Shown one piece after another: positions 11,045-24,743 of a DNA stretch of 64,000 bases (its first letter is position 1; every line of letters starts with the position of its first letter). The DNA is taken from the NCBI GenBank assembly GCA_030674185.1, contig CM060307.1, forward strand, positions 59,771,481 through 59,835,480. Direction: 5' to 3'. The DNA is from Monoplex corrugatus. Taxonomy: Eukaryota > Mollusca > Gastropoda > Littorinimorpha > Ranellidae. The notes beneath the pieces are model-generated. The model worked only from the letters and a program-made list of their open reading frames with translations, ran no database searches and had not been told where the DNA came from. A program made the translations under genes and the position numbers.

Positions 11045-12522
11045 CAAACACGCAGCACAATAAAAACACGCAGCACAACATCCAAACTTGTATTCAACAA
11101 AATTGTCCAAATAACTTGTGTTTAATTTTGTTCCTTCATCAAGTAAACATACATATACACACATTAAAACCAAAACACACACACACAATACATATTAAAA
11201 AACTCTCTCTCATAGCACTACTTGGGTTCACACACACACACATACACACACACACTCACACATTAAAAAAGTTGGGTTCTTCTGACAAATAAACGAATCT
11301 CCACATACACATAAAAAAATATTTATTGAACAGCAATTACCTGACAACAAAATATTCAGCCCATATTTAAAAGACCGTTTATTAACAACAAACCAATCTA
11401 AAAAAAAAAAACAACGGAAAAAATCTACTCTCAACTGATGAAGTAATAAAAACAAGGAGCATTTATGTCTAACAGAGCACACTGTTGATCCACTTATATC
11501 CAGATCATCGACTGAGACATGCTGAAGAACCTGGAGTAATCATGCATGCCTGAGCCGAAATGTGAGTCTTTTTCTCAAGAGGGTAATGTTGAGGCCTACC
11601 AATTATCGGATGACATTCAGGTTTTTTACATTCTCAAGTAAAGTACCCATCCATAGTGTGCTTAGGTTTGTTGACACTGCAGCTTGTCTGTATCAAATGG
11701 TGTTTACTTTCCATGTGACTCAGTGTTACACAATCAGACCAATTTGCATGCCATAAAAAAGAAGATTTAAGAAAATAAAAACCCCTGAAGAAAGAAACCC
11801 AACATAAGATAGGCCTACTACGGAAACAAAAAATGAAACAAAAAAATAACATTTCCTGCCTGAATTTTGTATGTATGCATACTAAAAAAAAAAAGAAAAA
11901 AAAAAAAAGAAAGTTATTTTCAAATCCCAGAATTTCCATTTTGAAAACGGTTTTAAGTATGGATCACAAATGGAATGAAGACAATATAATGGAACTGAAC
12001 ATCCACCTGAAGTCAGAGCTACGAAGTCTGCTGGCACCTCTTAACAATCCATGGTACCATGCAATATAACACAAATGTCTATACGGTCATCTTCATCAGA
12101 CAAGAAAGGTGCTTGTCCTCTGGTGTCCCTTCAGTGTTGAGCAGCACTAGATCTTATGCTTCAACAGTGCAACTGCCAAGAATTGCAAAATATCAGTCAC
12201 ACTCATTGTCAGACATGGGCTGATCATAAAGGTTGCAAACAAAAAAGAAGACAAAAAAACCTGTAGGATTTGGTAAAAGACATGACAAATCAGATTTACT
12301 TTCACTTAATTTTTATGCATGTCACACAATATTTTTTCCTCCTTTTCAAAGATCTCAGTCTCAACTTTCATCATCACAAACAAAGTAATCTATTTTATGT
12401 ACAGATACACACACAGATAATAGTTGACGAAATTCAAACTCATACACAGATGCATAGACACAGCAGAGGTCCATACACACATGGATACACATGGACACTG
12501 ATAACGACACCCACACACTCTT
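11045..12522. other. Probable SNRNP27 3' UTR and downstream DNA
   Basis: Lies 3' of the SNRNP27 stop codon on the minus strand. Candidate minus-strand AATAAA signals read as TTTATT at 11378-11383 and 11322-11327, which would imply a 3' UTR over 1.1 kb. Scattered short CA repeats (11163-11262) and A-rich runs (11883-11911) are present. No other gene is seen. Confidence 0.4.
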
Positions 12523-15500
12523 TCAAGCTATGAAGTCCAAGGGTCGATTGAAACCACCACGTCTGTTCATGTACTGCCTGAAAAACAAATAACATGAAGA
12601 TAAAAGACTGGCTACTTGATAAATGAATGTAACTTTCATTTCATACGTATCATACATTTCACAAAAAGTCTCAAAATTGTTTTCAGATATTGTACAAGAT
12701 AGGAACCAACATGCAAACAATGAATAGGCACACATTTTTCAATGCAACCCAAATTTAAAAGAAAAATACACAAAAATTAAAAAACTAAGAAATTCCTATT
12801 TGCAAAACCATTTTGTAACAGAATCCTGGCATCTAAAACAATTCAGACCTGATTACAGAAAGTCAAAGACAGCTGTAAACAAACATATCTACCATAAACA
12901 CACAAGTCTATGTCCTGCTTTATTTATTCATATAATTTATGTGATGTTCATGTTCATACTGCTTATAGCCCAGCCGACTATTAAAGCCATATCAGGGCTA
13001 ACATCACATCAAAAACGACAACAAGGTTCAGATAACAGTCTTGTTATTAGAGTAAATGATCAACACATCACTACTACACAAAAGACACTGAATGATTAAA
13101 ATTGTTCAATACCTGTATCTTCGTTTGCGTACTATGTTTGTAGCATATATATCATTCCCTTCCACCTTTTTGCCCTGTAAACAAAGAAAAGACAGTCAAA
13201 CATCAAACATGAAGCAGATATTCAAACAGTGAAAACATTCTGACACAATTACATCATGCCACTCAAGATTAGATAGGAAATCCTTACTCACTTTTTTGTG
13301 TATGGACACACACCTATTAAAGGTGCTTTTCATCTTTGGTTTGTAATGTCTTTTCTGACTGATAACACCAACTGATTTCTAACATCTCTTCTAACACTGG
13401 ATGATTTGTACCATCTCTTCTGAAGATATCACTGAATGATTTGTACCATCTCTTCAATGGATATCACTTGATGTTATGTATGATCTCTTCTGAAAAACAT
13501 TGTTGGGTGATCTGTACCATCTCTTCAAACAGATGTTACTGTTGATTTGTACCATCTCTCTCATCTCATCTCATCTATGAAAGTAAAGGTAGGTTCTTTC
13601 ATAACCCTGTGCTCAGTAAGTGGTATAGACCTCAACTTCTCTCTAGGTCACTACTACGAGGGGAGTGTCTATGTCATATTACTTAACCCTCTCCCACCCC
13701 GAGCAATCAGATAACCATAGCTGGGAGGACTAGACACCATGCACACACATTTTTTGAAATAAGATCAATAAATTATATTTCATTATTTCAAAAATAATTT
13801 TTTTAAATCTGTAATGTATGGCTTGAATATTGCTGAGTGCTAGCCTTTTTCTTTCTCTTCTTCTCAGTAGTCATGCTGGTTTAGTACAAACCTTGGTAGA
13901 GTCAAATCCAACAAATCCCATCAAAGACATCATGGCCTTATCCTCTTCACTCAATCCTTCTAGCTGTGATTCTGGAATGAAAGAAAGAATGAATAAACAC
14001 AGGAAAAGCGTATCTTCCATTCAATTCAATTCATATTACTTATAGCCCAGCTGACAACTACAAGTGCATAAGTTCAGCTAATGCAAGAGACCATACTGAC
14101 TACAAAATAATTGACCAGGTGGTCAAGAAATCGGTGAAAAGACATTCACTGCCAGATGCCGCTGTCACACCCACCTCTATTCTGATATCCAATTCCAGTC
14201 TGAGTGACCATTCTCCTCTTTGTCTCATTACTCCGGAAGAATGAAGACAATATTCTCTGCATTCTGCACAGCTTTCCTTTTTCTGTCTGGTCATATCCCG
14301 TGGTTCACATTTCCTCTATCTTTTTTTGGTGCTTCTGTTTTTTGGTCAAGTATGTTTGTCACACACACAACTCACCTGCACTATGCCGCACCCCTCTATT
14401 TCTTTAAACAGATCACCTTTTTACGCATCTTTTTATGCCCTTTTGTTGTAGTTTCTATAGGTTTTTCTCCCCGACATCAACTATGGCAGGTGTGCGAAAA
14501 CCACTGATCATTTGATCGTTGATCTTTCACTAACTTGTTTCCTACCTAGCAATTACAACCACTTTCTATATAATGTAGCCTTCCTTTGACTGTCAATATG
14601 GACTCTGGGCACAGCAATCATTCTTTTTAGGATGTTACATATTTATGTAAGCAAGGCATGAAAATGGCAGCAAGGCAAAGACTAGCAGTGGCTATGGATA
14701 TGGAACAATATGTGAATATGTAAAGAACAGCATCATTCTAAACAAAAAAAGAAAACAAATTGTCCACTTAGTGATCAGATTTGCAGTGAGATGAGAAAAG
14801 ATAACTTCAATGGACTGCTCCTTATTTTGGCATCATAATAGATCAGGTTTATTACTTTCCAGCAAACTGTATTGGTTATCCTCACTAAGATACCTTTTTA
14901 ATCATGAATTTTCAAAAAATGATGAAAATTTAAGCATTTTCTGGCACTGCAACTTCCAGAAAAGTGTGTCTCCACTGAGTTGAAAGAGGACAAAGTTTGG
15001 AGATTACAAATACATAAAGGACACAAGTTCAACTGTTTCAGTGCACAAGAACTGAAAATAACTCTGGGGTACTTACCATCTATTATAGGTTTTTCTGCAA
15101 CGACTGTCTTCTCTGGGTTGCTTCTGCCTGAATCTCTGCACATCATATTGATGTAGTACAAAAGAAATCAAATTAGTCTTGAAAATCATCTCTTATTTTC
15201 AATGCATGTGTCATTTGTTCTTCTTCAGCTTCATATTCTGAACCTCTGAACCCCTCTTTTTTCATGTCATATTGGTCATACAGAACAGGATCTGCTTCAG
15301 CATTAATTCTGAGAAATACATCCCAGGGATGGAACTGAGCCAACTGAAAAGAAGGTGAAATCTAGGGGGACCCAGGGACATGCTCTTCTGGAAAATGTAT
15401 AAAAGTTTAACTGAAAATGGTGTATTTTGGTGCATTCTGAGACATCTAAACAAGCCAAACTCTGCAAACCAGAATTTACGAATTATCACTACTTTTTTTT

Positions 15501-18500
15501 CTTTGCTTCATGTCATACATTTACATTCATATGAATGCAACACAGATAGCTATGGATACATCAAGAACTTAAGAACCAATCTTCAAAAAACACTAAACCT
15601 TGAAGAAACCAAGGTGCTTCACTGTGTCTTGACTGTATGGTGTGTTTAGTTGAGAGCACATGATGATCTTCTACTTCTAGTGGCAATGCTTCCTTCACTT
15701 ATTCACTTACCTGTACTTTATTTTCAGGCGAAAGAGGAGGCAACAAGCAATGCCTGGAGTTTTAACTTTTCTTATGAATCGACCAAGGGTTTCTTCTTCT
15801 ACAACTTCTTGGTCCAGTCCCATCTCCAAGAATTTTTTACTTCTTCCTCTAAAGTTCCTCCATGCTCCACATGTCCAACATCATCCCTGTCATTTTGTTC
15901 CCACTAGCTGTTATAAATCAAAATGCCCATGTGAGTAGTGAATCATTTGCAGATGGAATGATTTGCAGATAAAATCGCTTTCTGTTCACGTACTGCTGAA
16001 TCTTTGATTTTTGTATTTCCCAAGAAGCAAAAGAAGGAACTAAGGAAAGAAGATTTTGGATTTACAGAAACCCATGATTCAAAGAGAAGTCCCATCCCTG
16101 ATATCCTTTATACTTCTAACACATAAAAACATTAATTCTGATAAACATGTCCTCTACACTTCACACACATACAAACACACATACAGAGACACTAGAAGCA
16201 CAAACTCACATTCTAAGAAGACAGAAATTATACACTTCTCTACCTTGATCATACATAGCAATGATTTAACAAAAATCATTGATAAGAGTACTCTGGAATT
16301 TCTTAAACTTGGATTTTTTAATCAAATGATCACATCACTCATGTCATAGAACACTGGGGAAAAAGAAGTATGAAATGATGTGAGTAACAGTTAGCAGAGT
16401 AGAAGAATCTCTTATCAAAACAAAGCCAAACCAAAAAACTAAACTCCCTCCCCACCTCCTCCAATGTATGCATGTACATTCCCTTCCTTCTCATGCATGT
16501 GAGTGTGCACACACACACCACACCTTACCTTTCCTTTGATCTTCTTCCACGAGGTGATGGAGACCTGTGCCAAGAAAACAAAAGGCTACTCCATTTGAGC
16601 AGGAATGAATATATGACTGCATAAATGTCTGAATGTGTGTCTCTATGCATTCATTTATGCGTGCAAGTTTCACATCACTTTTAAATCATAAACGTAAACA
16701 AAAAAATAAATGTTAATCTTGTGTTAATGACTTTGTCTCTAAAATGATAAGTGTCAAGTTCCCATTCATCCAAGTTAACAGACTGTGTGCACATGGTGGA
16801 ATGACAACTGGTTTGCACCTGTTTTCCCATTTTTTCATGTTGTAATTTTGATATTCATCCATGGAATAGAGGCAGTTTGTGTCTAATATCTTTGTTTACA
16901 TATATTCTTATCTGCATTATTTCTTTTTGAAAAAGCTTATTTGCTTAGTGACTAGGATTTTAGCATTCTGCTGTGAGACTTTATGTCCAATTCTTTATAT
17001 TTTAATGGCGATTTCCTATTCACTGTTCAGATATCAATTGTGATGCCCATCTTACTCTCTTAGCTGCAAAACTCATGTCACACTCACTACACTTCGTCAT
17101 CAGTTGTGTGCCTGATCTCAATTTTAAAATCTCTTCAGTAACTCCAATCAGAAATACGTTGATCACTGCATCAGCATAAAACTCCTGTATTAGAACTGAC
17201 AAAAAACAACACTGCATCAGACTGACATGCCTATAAAAATAAGTCACTTAATACCTGCGTCTTGACATTGGAGATGGAGACCTCCTGCGTGGAGAATGTG
17301 ATCGTGATCTTCTGCGAGCATTGGGTGATCTTGATCTATATCTTGGAACTGGCGAACGTGAGCGACTCCTTCTGTGGCGGTCTGCAAGTCACCAAAAATC
17401 TTCAACATCTATCCAAATACTTTAAAAAATAAAAAAAAAATAAAAAAAGATACTTAACTGAAACTGGAGTTTACTAATATTTTACTTTCACTAGTTTCAG
17501 GCTTGTTTTGGGATCTTCATCAAATGAATCAGTCTGTTGGACGGGAGAGTGGACAAGACTCGTTAATAAATACTTCACTCCTGACCAGTCAACTTTGAAA
17601 CTTTCAAATCACAAATCTATCAGAAAAAATATCCAAATGGATCAAATTGTCCATATAATACATCAACCAGTCACTCAAGCCTTCCACATTAACAATCAGA
17701 TAAATTGATCAGTAGATTAAAAGTAATGACAGAATAAGCCACACATACACGAACACACACATTGTAAAATCTCTTAAACATAACCATCTAAGATTATGTT
17801 CATAAACATACAAACATTTTCCTTTTTCAGGTCCAGTGGAGAGACAAACTGAGCAGATGTCACACTACTAGTACTATAATGTTAAGTCTGTCACAATTCA
17901 AAAAGACGTAAGGCCATTGAAATAAAAGAGTTGTTAACGCATGTTGAACTTGCACAGGATGCTAGATCTTCTGCTTCTTTATATCTGCTTTTGAAATCAG
18001 CAAATAATCATTATGCAATAAACTGAGTTAATGATAAAAATTGAAAATAATCATGAGAACAACATGACACAACACAAGAAAAGAAAACAAAGACTGTCAT
18101 CAGAAAACTATACTTTTATACATAACATACAAGAACACTATTATGAACACTGATAACTACTAAGGTAGAAAGAAACTCTAGGGAGAGCTAGACAACAGAA
18201 GGTCTTCAGAGAAGTAACCCCCTTTAGACAAGTGTTTCGGCCCTGAACTCCTTACACTCTCGGGGGGCCGGGCCACATCCAGGTCATGACTCCTGGATGC
18301 CCTTCTGCTGTTGTCTATTATTTTTCCCCACGCCAGGGAGCGAACCTGGGCGATTCTGCGCTTCAGAACTGCGGTATGCGGTTTTACCAATGTGCTAACG
18401 GGGCACACATCATCTGTAGGGAATTTAATCCTTATAAAGTTCACTTTTGGTTCCTCCTTGCCCAGATCCAGCTTGAGCTCCTTTCTGCTGCCTCTGCCAT

Positions 18501-21500
18501 CGCTTTAAGGGCTCTAGTCCTCTTCTTCCCAGAAATGGCGAGTTGTTTCATGAGATCATAAGCGGAGGTGCCCACAAACCCTCTTGCCCTGACCTCTATG
18601 GCGAAGATTTTGACCCGCAGACCTGCTTTCTTCAGGGTGCTGGCAAGACCGGCGTATTTTTCGGTCTTGTAGATATGTGCTTCTTCCATTCTGCTTTCGT
18701 ATGGCACAGTGAGTTCTATCAGAATCACTTGTTTCGAGGAGTCAGAGTGGAGAGCGATGTCTGGTCTCATGCCTGTCTTGCTGATGACATCTGGGTAATT
18801 TCTCCACTCTGGGAGGTCTGCTGTACACTCCCAGTTGACTGCTCCATCCAGAAGACCCTTTGGCAATGTGCCGGTTGTCATAGCAATTTCGGGCCAGACC
18901 TGCTTCCCTCCTGCTTTGTAGAACGTTGTCATAGCAATTGGTGCGTTTGGGGTCATGGTTTTTTCGCTAACCACGTCTGTGATCACTTTCAGAACTTGGT
19001 TGTGCCTCCATGCATACCTTCCTTGGGCTAGCGCTACTTTGCAAGAGCTTAGGACATGTTCCACTGTTTGTTTCTTCTGACAGAGCGGACATGCTGGGTC
19101 ATCTGATTTCCCCCATTTCACTAAGTTTGCATTCGAGGGGAGCAGGTCATATACAGATCTGAGGAGGAAGCTTATCCTTAGAGGAGCCATGTGCCACATA
19201 TCGTTCCAGCTGAGACTTCTTTGGAGTGCACTGTCCCATGTTGTCCATTGCCCCTGTTGACCTTGCTGGACTGCCTTCTGCACTCTTTTGACATCTTCTT
19301 CTTTCTTCAACTCCTGTATGATCATGTCTCTTTTTTCCTTCCCTTTGGCTTTGGACCACCACTGCATTTTTGTTGCTCCCAGTCCCTGTCTGTTGGTTTG
19401 CGTGTGTCCAATTATTTCTTTGATGCTGAGGTTTCTCTTGGCATTGTTTACAGCCTCTTGGACTTTGCCATTTTTTGCCAGTTCTCAGCTTTGGCTGAAC
19501 TGATCTCACGATATTGTCTTCCGATTCCTCCAGCATGCTCAACAGTCTTGCTTTTCCAACTTTGTATTCCTCCACTATGGATTTGAGAGGTAGCTTCAGC
19601 ATTGCTTGACGACAGTAGAATGCAACATCAGTGAGACCAGGTGGGACACCGAGCCATTTTCTTGTGTATTTGTTGATTTTGGCTTCCATTGCTTCCACTG
19701 TGCTGGTGCAAATGTCATAGATTAGCAGTGGCCACAGCAGCTTTGGTATCAGCATGAACTGTAGACACCAGACTTTGTATTTGCCTGGCAGTCCGCAGTT
19801 ATCTATTTTCTTCAGGCCTTCTTCTGCTGTTTGCTTGGTTTCACATCCCCTTTGTGTGTCTTTCAGGGAGTCATCATACCATCTTCCGAGACTTTTTACT
19901 GGCTCTTCTGTGACAGTGGGGATGGCTTGGTTGGCTACCATGAATTTGACTGAATCTGCCACTTTTCCTTTTCGCAGTGAGAGACTTCGGGATTTCTTTG
20001 GTTTGAACCTCATTCTTGAAGAACAACATGACACAACACAAGAAAAGAAAACAAAGACTGTCATCAGAAAACTATACTTTTATACATAACATACAAGAAC
20101 ACTATTATGAACACTGATAACTACTAATACTATAGTATTCCAGAAAACGTCATACATCATTACATGTGAACAACATTTGACAGTTTTAGCTTTTGAATTT
20201 TTCTACTGAAAATGTAGAAACATTAGAACCATATAATGTGAAAGAAGTAAACAGCTTAGGCAGGAGTCCTGTTGGCCTCAGGAAGCAGTGCCTTGAATGA
20301 GTTAAAAGAGGACTAAGATTGTATATAATGAATATCTGAAGGAACTGAGTTCTACCACATCAGCACTTTGCAATTTTGTTAGAAAAAAAAAAGAAAAAAA
20401 AAAAAAAAAAAACTCACGTCTCCGCTCCCTGGATCGAGATCGTCTACGATCTGAAAAATAAACACATTTATTAGTTATAGCAATGATATCTAGATCTCAG
20501 TTGACAAATATTTTAATAATAAAGATATGAAAAACAAACTGAAAAAAATTTACCGACTGAAGAGCAAGCACACAATGAATGAATAATCATTAGTATTACT
20601 GTCATTAACTTGATTTTTTTAAATCCAGCTGACTGTGTAAAGCCATATCAGGGCTATAACTGTTTCAAAACATACACAATACCTCAACAGATGAAAAAAA
20701 AAAACCCACAGGAAAAGGAATAGAACATTAATTATGTATGCATTAAATTGATCAATGCATTCACACACATTATAAGCAAAGAAGATGCCCCTGACGCTGA
20801 CCACTCCGTCCAATTTATCACACACGGGATTTAAGAAACATACCTGAACAAAAAATTTAAACATAACTAAGGATACTAAAACATGTAAAAAATTGGTCTA
20901 AATTACCTAAAATTGCTTCTGCATATATCATAATGAGTGAAAAACGCACTTAATCATGTACCAAGAGAAGGAAGTAAGACTACTGAACACATAGTGACAC
21001 ACTGGTGAATGGACCAGCATGGCAGAAAATGATAGGAAGAAATGACAGAAAACAAAGAACAAGGCAGAAACAAAGAGAGTGACAGAAATGAGGAAATTTC
21101 TAGCACAAAATTTCCAAAAGGTGGGGATACTATTTACACTGAAAGAACCACCAGCATCACCATACAGAAAATTATCAGTGTGCTTGTTCTATCATGACCA
21201 AGCATAATTCTTCTGATAACACCTGGAGAGTAAGTGTAGCACATTATAAGCCAGAATTCCAGCTATTACTTACTTACTTAGGCCTTGAGCCCCAGGAGGG
21301 GCATAGGCCATCCACAACCGCCCGCCATCGTCCACGATCCTGGGCTATTTGCTCAAGTTCTCGCCAGGAGTAGCCGGTCTGCTTGGCGTCCGCCTTCAGT
21401 TCTCTTCTCCAGGTGTTTTTTGGTCGGCCTCTCTTTCTCTTCCCTTGAGGGTTCCAGGTCAGGGCCTGGCGGGTGATGTTGGTTGATGGTTTCCTCAGGG

Positions 21501-24500
21501 TGTGCCCTATCCATCGCCATCTCCTTCTTCTGATTTCTTCTTCCACTGGCACTTGGTTAGTTCTCTGCCAGAGGTCTGTGTTACTGATGGTAACTGGCCA
21601 GTGGATCTTCAGTATCTTGCGTAGGCACGAGTTTATGAATGTCTGGACTCTTCTAGTAGTGGTCTTAGTTGTTCTCCACGTTTCTGCTCCATACAAAAGA
21701 ACTGATTTGATGTTTGAGTTGAACAGGCGGATTTTAGTGCGGGGTGTGATCATGTGGGATCGCCAGATGTTCTTGAGGGCCAAGAAGGATGCTCTTGCCT
21801 TTCTGATGCGGGTCTTCACGTCTGCATCTGTTCCTCCCTGCTGATTGACTACACTCCCAAGGTAAGTGAAGGTCTCGACCTCCTCCAGGTTGTTGTCTCC
21901 CAACTTCACTGCCTCTGTGCTGGAAGCATTGATTTTCAGAATTTTGGTCTTGTTGGGGTGGATGTGAAGGCCGACTTGGGACGCATGGGAGGCCAGGCTT
22001 GAAGTCTTGTTCTGCATCTGTTGCTGTTTGTGGGAGAGCAGAGCGAGGTCATCGGCAAAGTCCAAATCGTCCAACTGAGTCCATAGGGTCCACTGGATGC
22101 CATTCCTCTGTCCATCTGTTGTCCGTCTCATCACCCAATCGATGGCGAGGAGGAACAGGAATGGTGACAGCAGGCATCCTTGACGTACGCCGGTCCTTAC
22201 ATCAAAGCGACGCGTCAGCTGGCCTCCGTGAACGACCCGACATGCCATCCCTTCATATGACTCTTTGATGATTCGTGTCAGTTTGGCTGGGATTCCATGG
22301 TGTCGGAGGAGTTGCCACAGGGTGTCACGGTGCAGACTGTCAAAAGCCTTGAGGAAGTCTACAAAGTTGATGGTTGTAAGATTTCATGTTGTGTTTTTCT
22401 TTTCCTTGTTAATTTCTGGACTAATTATCAAACATATTATGGCTAATCATAGTTTTCATGACGAGTAATACCTGGAGTCTGCGTGTGGAAAATTACAAAC
22501 CAGATTTCCAAGTATGATGGAAGTAAAAATAGTTTAAGAACTGTTATAAATAAATATAGTGTTTAAGTTTGTTAAGCTGACCAATTACAATTTACAGGAT
22601 TAATTACCACAATTCAAAGTATGATCGAAGTTAAAAAAGGGTTTAAAATTATTATAGTGTTAAGCTTGTTAAGCTGACCCATGGCACTGGCAATCATGGC
22701 CCTCCACATGAACCATCTTCTGTAGCTGCGAGTACATCTTCCACCCTCTCTGTCGTCATCTACGGAGGTTTCCTGTTGCGATTTAGGTGCTCTAATTTCT
22801 TTTACCCCATAAATGTCCTATAAATGTTGTTTGTCGTTTCCTAATTTCTTTATTAACCCGTTCACTCCCTTACCCTATCCACTAACTGCAAAAACTTAAA
22901 CCTTTGACTCCCTTACCCTATCCACCAGCTTTCTGCAGGAAGCTCGTGGATAGGATGAAGGAGTGAAAGGGTTAAGTTTTTGCTTTGTTAGCATGGTTGA
23001 TAATGCAGGATGCTGGTGAGGGTGCAGGAGTCAAAGGGTTAATGGGTTGTTTTTTTTGTGTGTGTTCACCTCTTTCAAGACTGTCTCATTTGTTTTCTTT
23101 GCTGTCCAGAGACTCCATGGAACTCTCAACATTCTTCTTAGAAACCCCATTTCAGCTGCCTCAATCTTGTTCTGACTTTGCATGTTTGCTGTCCATGCTT
23201 CATATCCACACCACAGTACTGGTTCTACATAACAATGAAACACACTCTTCCATATATGTTAACTGATAGACACATGTTGGCAAGAATGCTTTTCATTTTT
23301 TTTAAAGCTGTTTTGGCTTGGCCAATTCTGCTGGCTATTTCTAATATGCATCTGCCATCTGGTGAGATGACTATTACTGGATATTAATTTTTAAACTTAT
23401 GAATTTGTCTCAATGTTATGCCACATTCATTATTATTTTGCGTGAGGGAATTTCTGGTTTTTGTACTGATTACCATGACTTCAGTCTTCTTGTTATCAAG
23501 CTCCAGCCAATCATTTCTGCTTTCTTTTTCTATTATATTCACAAGTTATTTTGTAGGTCTTTTTCATTTTCTGCAATTAAAATAGTGTCATCTGTATCCC
23601 AGGGCATTTTTCCAGGTCTCTCATGATAGTTTCACAGTAAAGTAAAAACAAATCTGGTGACAGAACACATCCTGTCTAATCCCTCTTTTGATACACTGAT
23701 TCAACTGATACACTGAAAAGAGCTTACATCATTTTCTACTCTTATTGCACTTGTTTATTTCCAATACATATTCCTTATTTTTCTCAGATTCTTTCCATTG
23801 ACAATGAGTCTTTCTAGATGGTTGATCAATTTTTTGTTTTACCTGATCAAAAACCTTGGTATAAACAACAAAACATAAATATAAATTAAGTCATTCAATT
23901 CAACAGAGAGTTGTTAGGATGTATATATATCTGGCATTAATAGATGGCTCATTCTCAGAAAAGGTGTACCAAAAGTGGGACATACACAGACAAAAATAAA
24001 AGTGCTTCAGATCTGAAATACTTGACAGTTTTGTAAAGTATAGTATGTAAACTCTGCAATCAAGCCAAAAAAAAAGATAGTTCTTTGTCAGATATTTTGT
24101 ATGTAGAGGGTGAAATGCAGCAAGATGCACGTACATTACTCGCATAACCGGACACCAAACAGCATCCAATGTGATCAATAAATCCACTCTAAATAAGATT
24201 TCCAAAGATTTGTTTAGCTCAGTATCATGTCATATAACAAACAAACAGAAATAGTTCCCTTTCATGTGTAAATAAATGAATAAATGAAACAAACACAATG
24301 TAGCGACAAACAACAGCTATCAGACGCTTCTGAACATTTACGTTGCAGAAAAAAAACTGTAGAAAACCAAACTTATTGCTCACTTTTCCCGACTTTTAGA
24401 TCAAACAATGTTGTTTTTAGTAGAAAATCTTATCTCCAATCCTTTTAATGTGACTGGTGCTGGATCAGTCCATAAAAACATTACTTTTGTAACATGGAAA

Positions 24501-24706
24501 CCAAACAGGCTGAAGAACACAGTTCTGTGGTTCAAGTACCACATGAATACACAGGCATGCCTATCACTTGTTTGATTTACTCATTAGATACAGCACTTTT
24601 GTCCTTTGTGTAATGATGATATAAAGATGAACTCAAAATTCTTATCTTCAAGATTAAAAAAAAAAAAAGACTAGAGTCGAGTCTGTTCTGTATAAATAGA
24701 TCTCGG

Positions 24707-24743
<37 letters not shown>

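Noticed and set aside
15127..15135. Alternative acceptor of SNRNP27 exon 5 at 15127
   Set aside because: The TTCAG at this site would break the frame with exon 4; the acceptor 8 bp upstream keeps phase and yields the expected protein.
18543..19031. Plus-strand open frame with a DDIW stretch resembling a reverse transcriptase motif
   Set aside because: It is the antisense shadow of the HERO-like coding region on the minus strand, which has consistent domain order.
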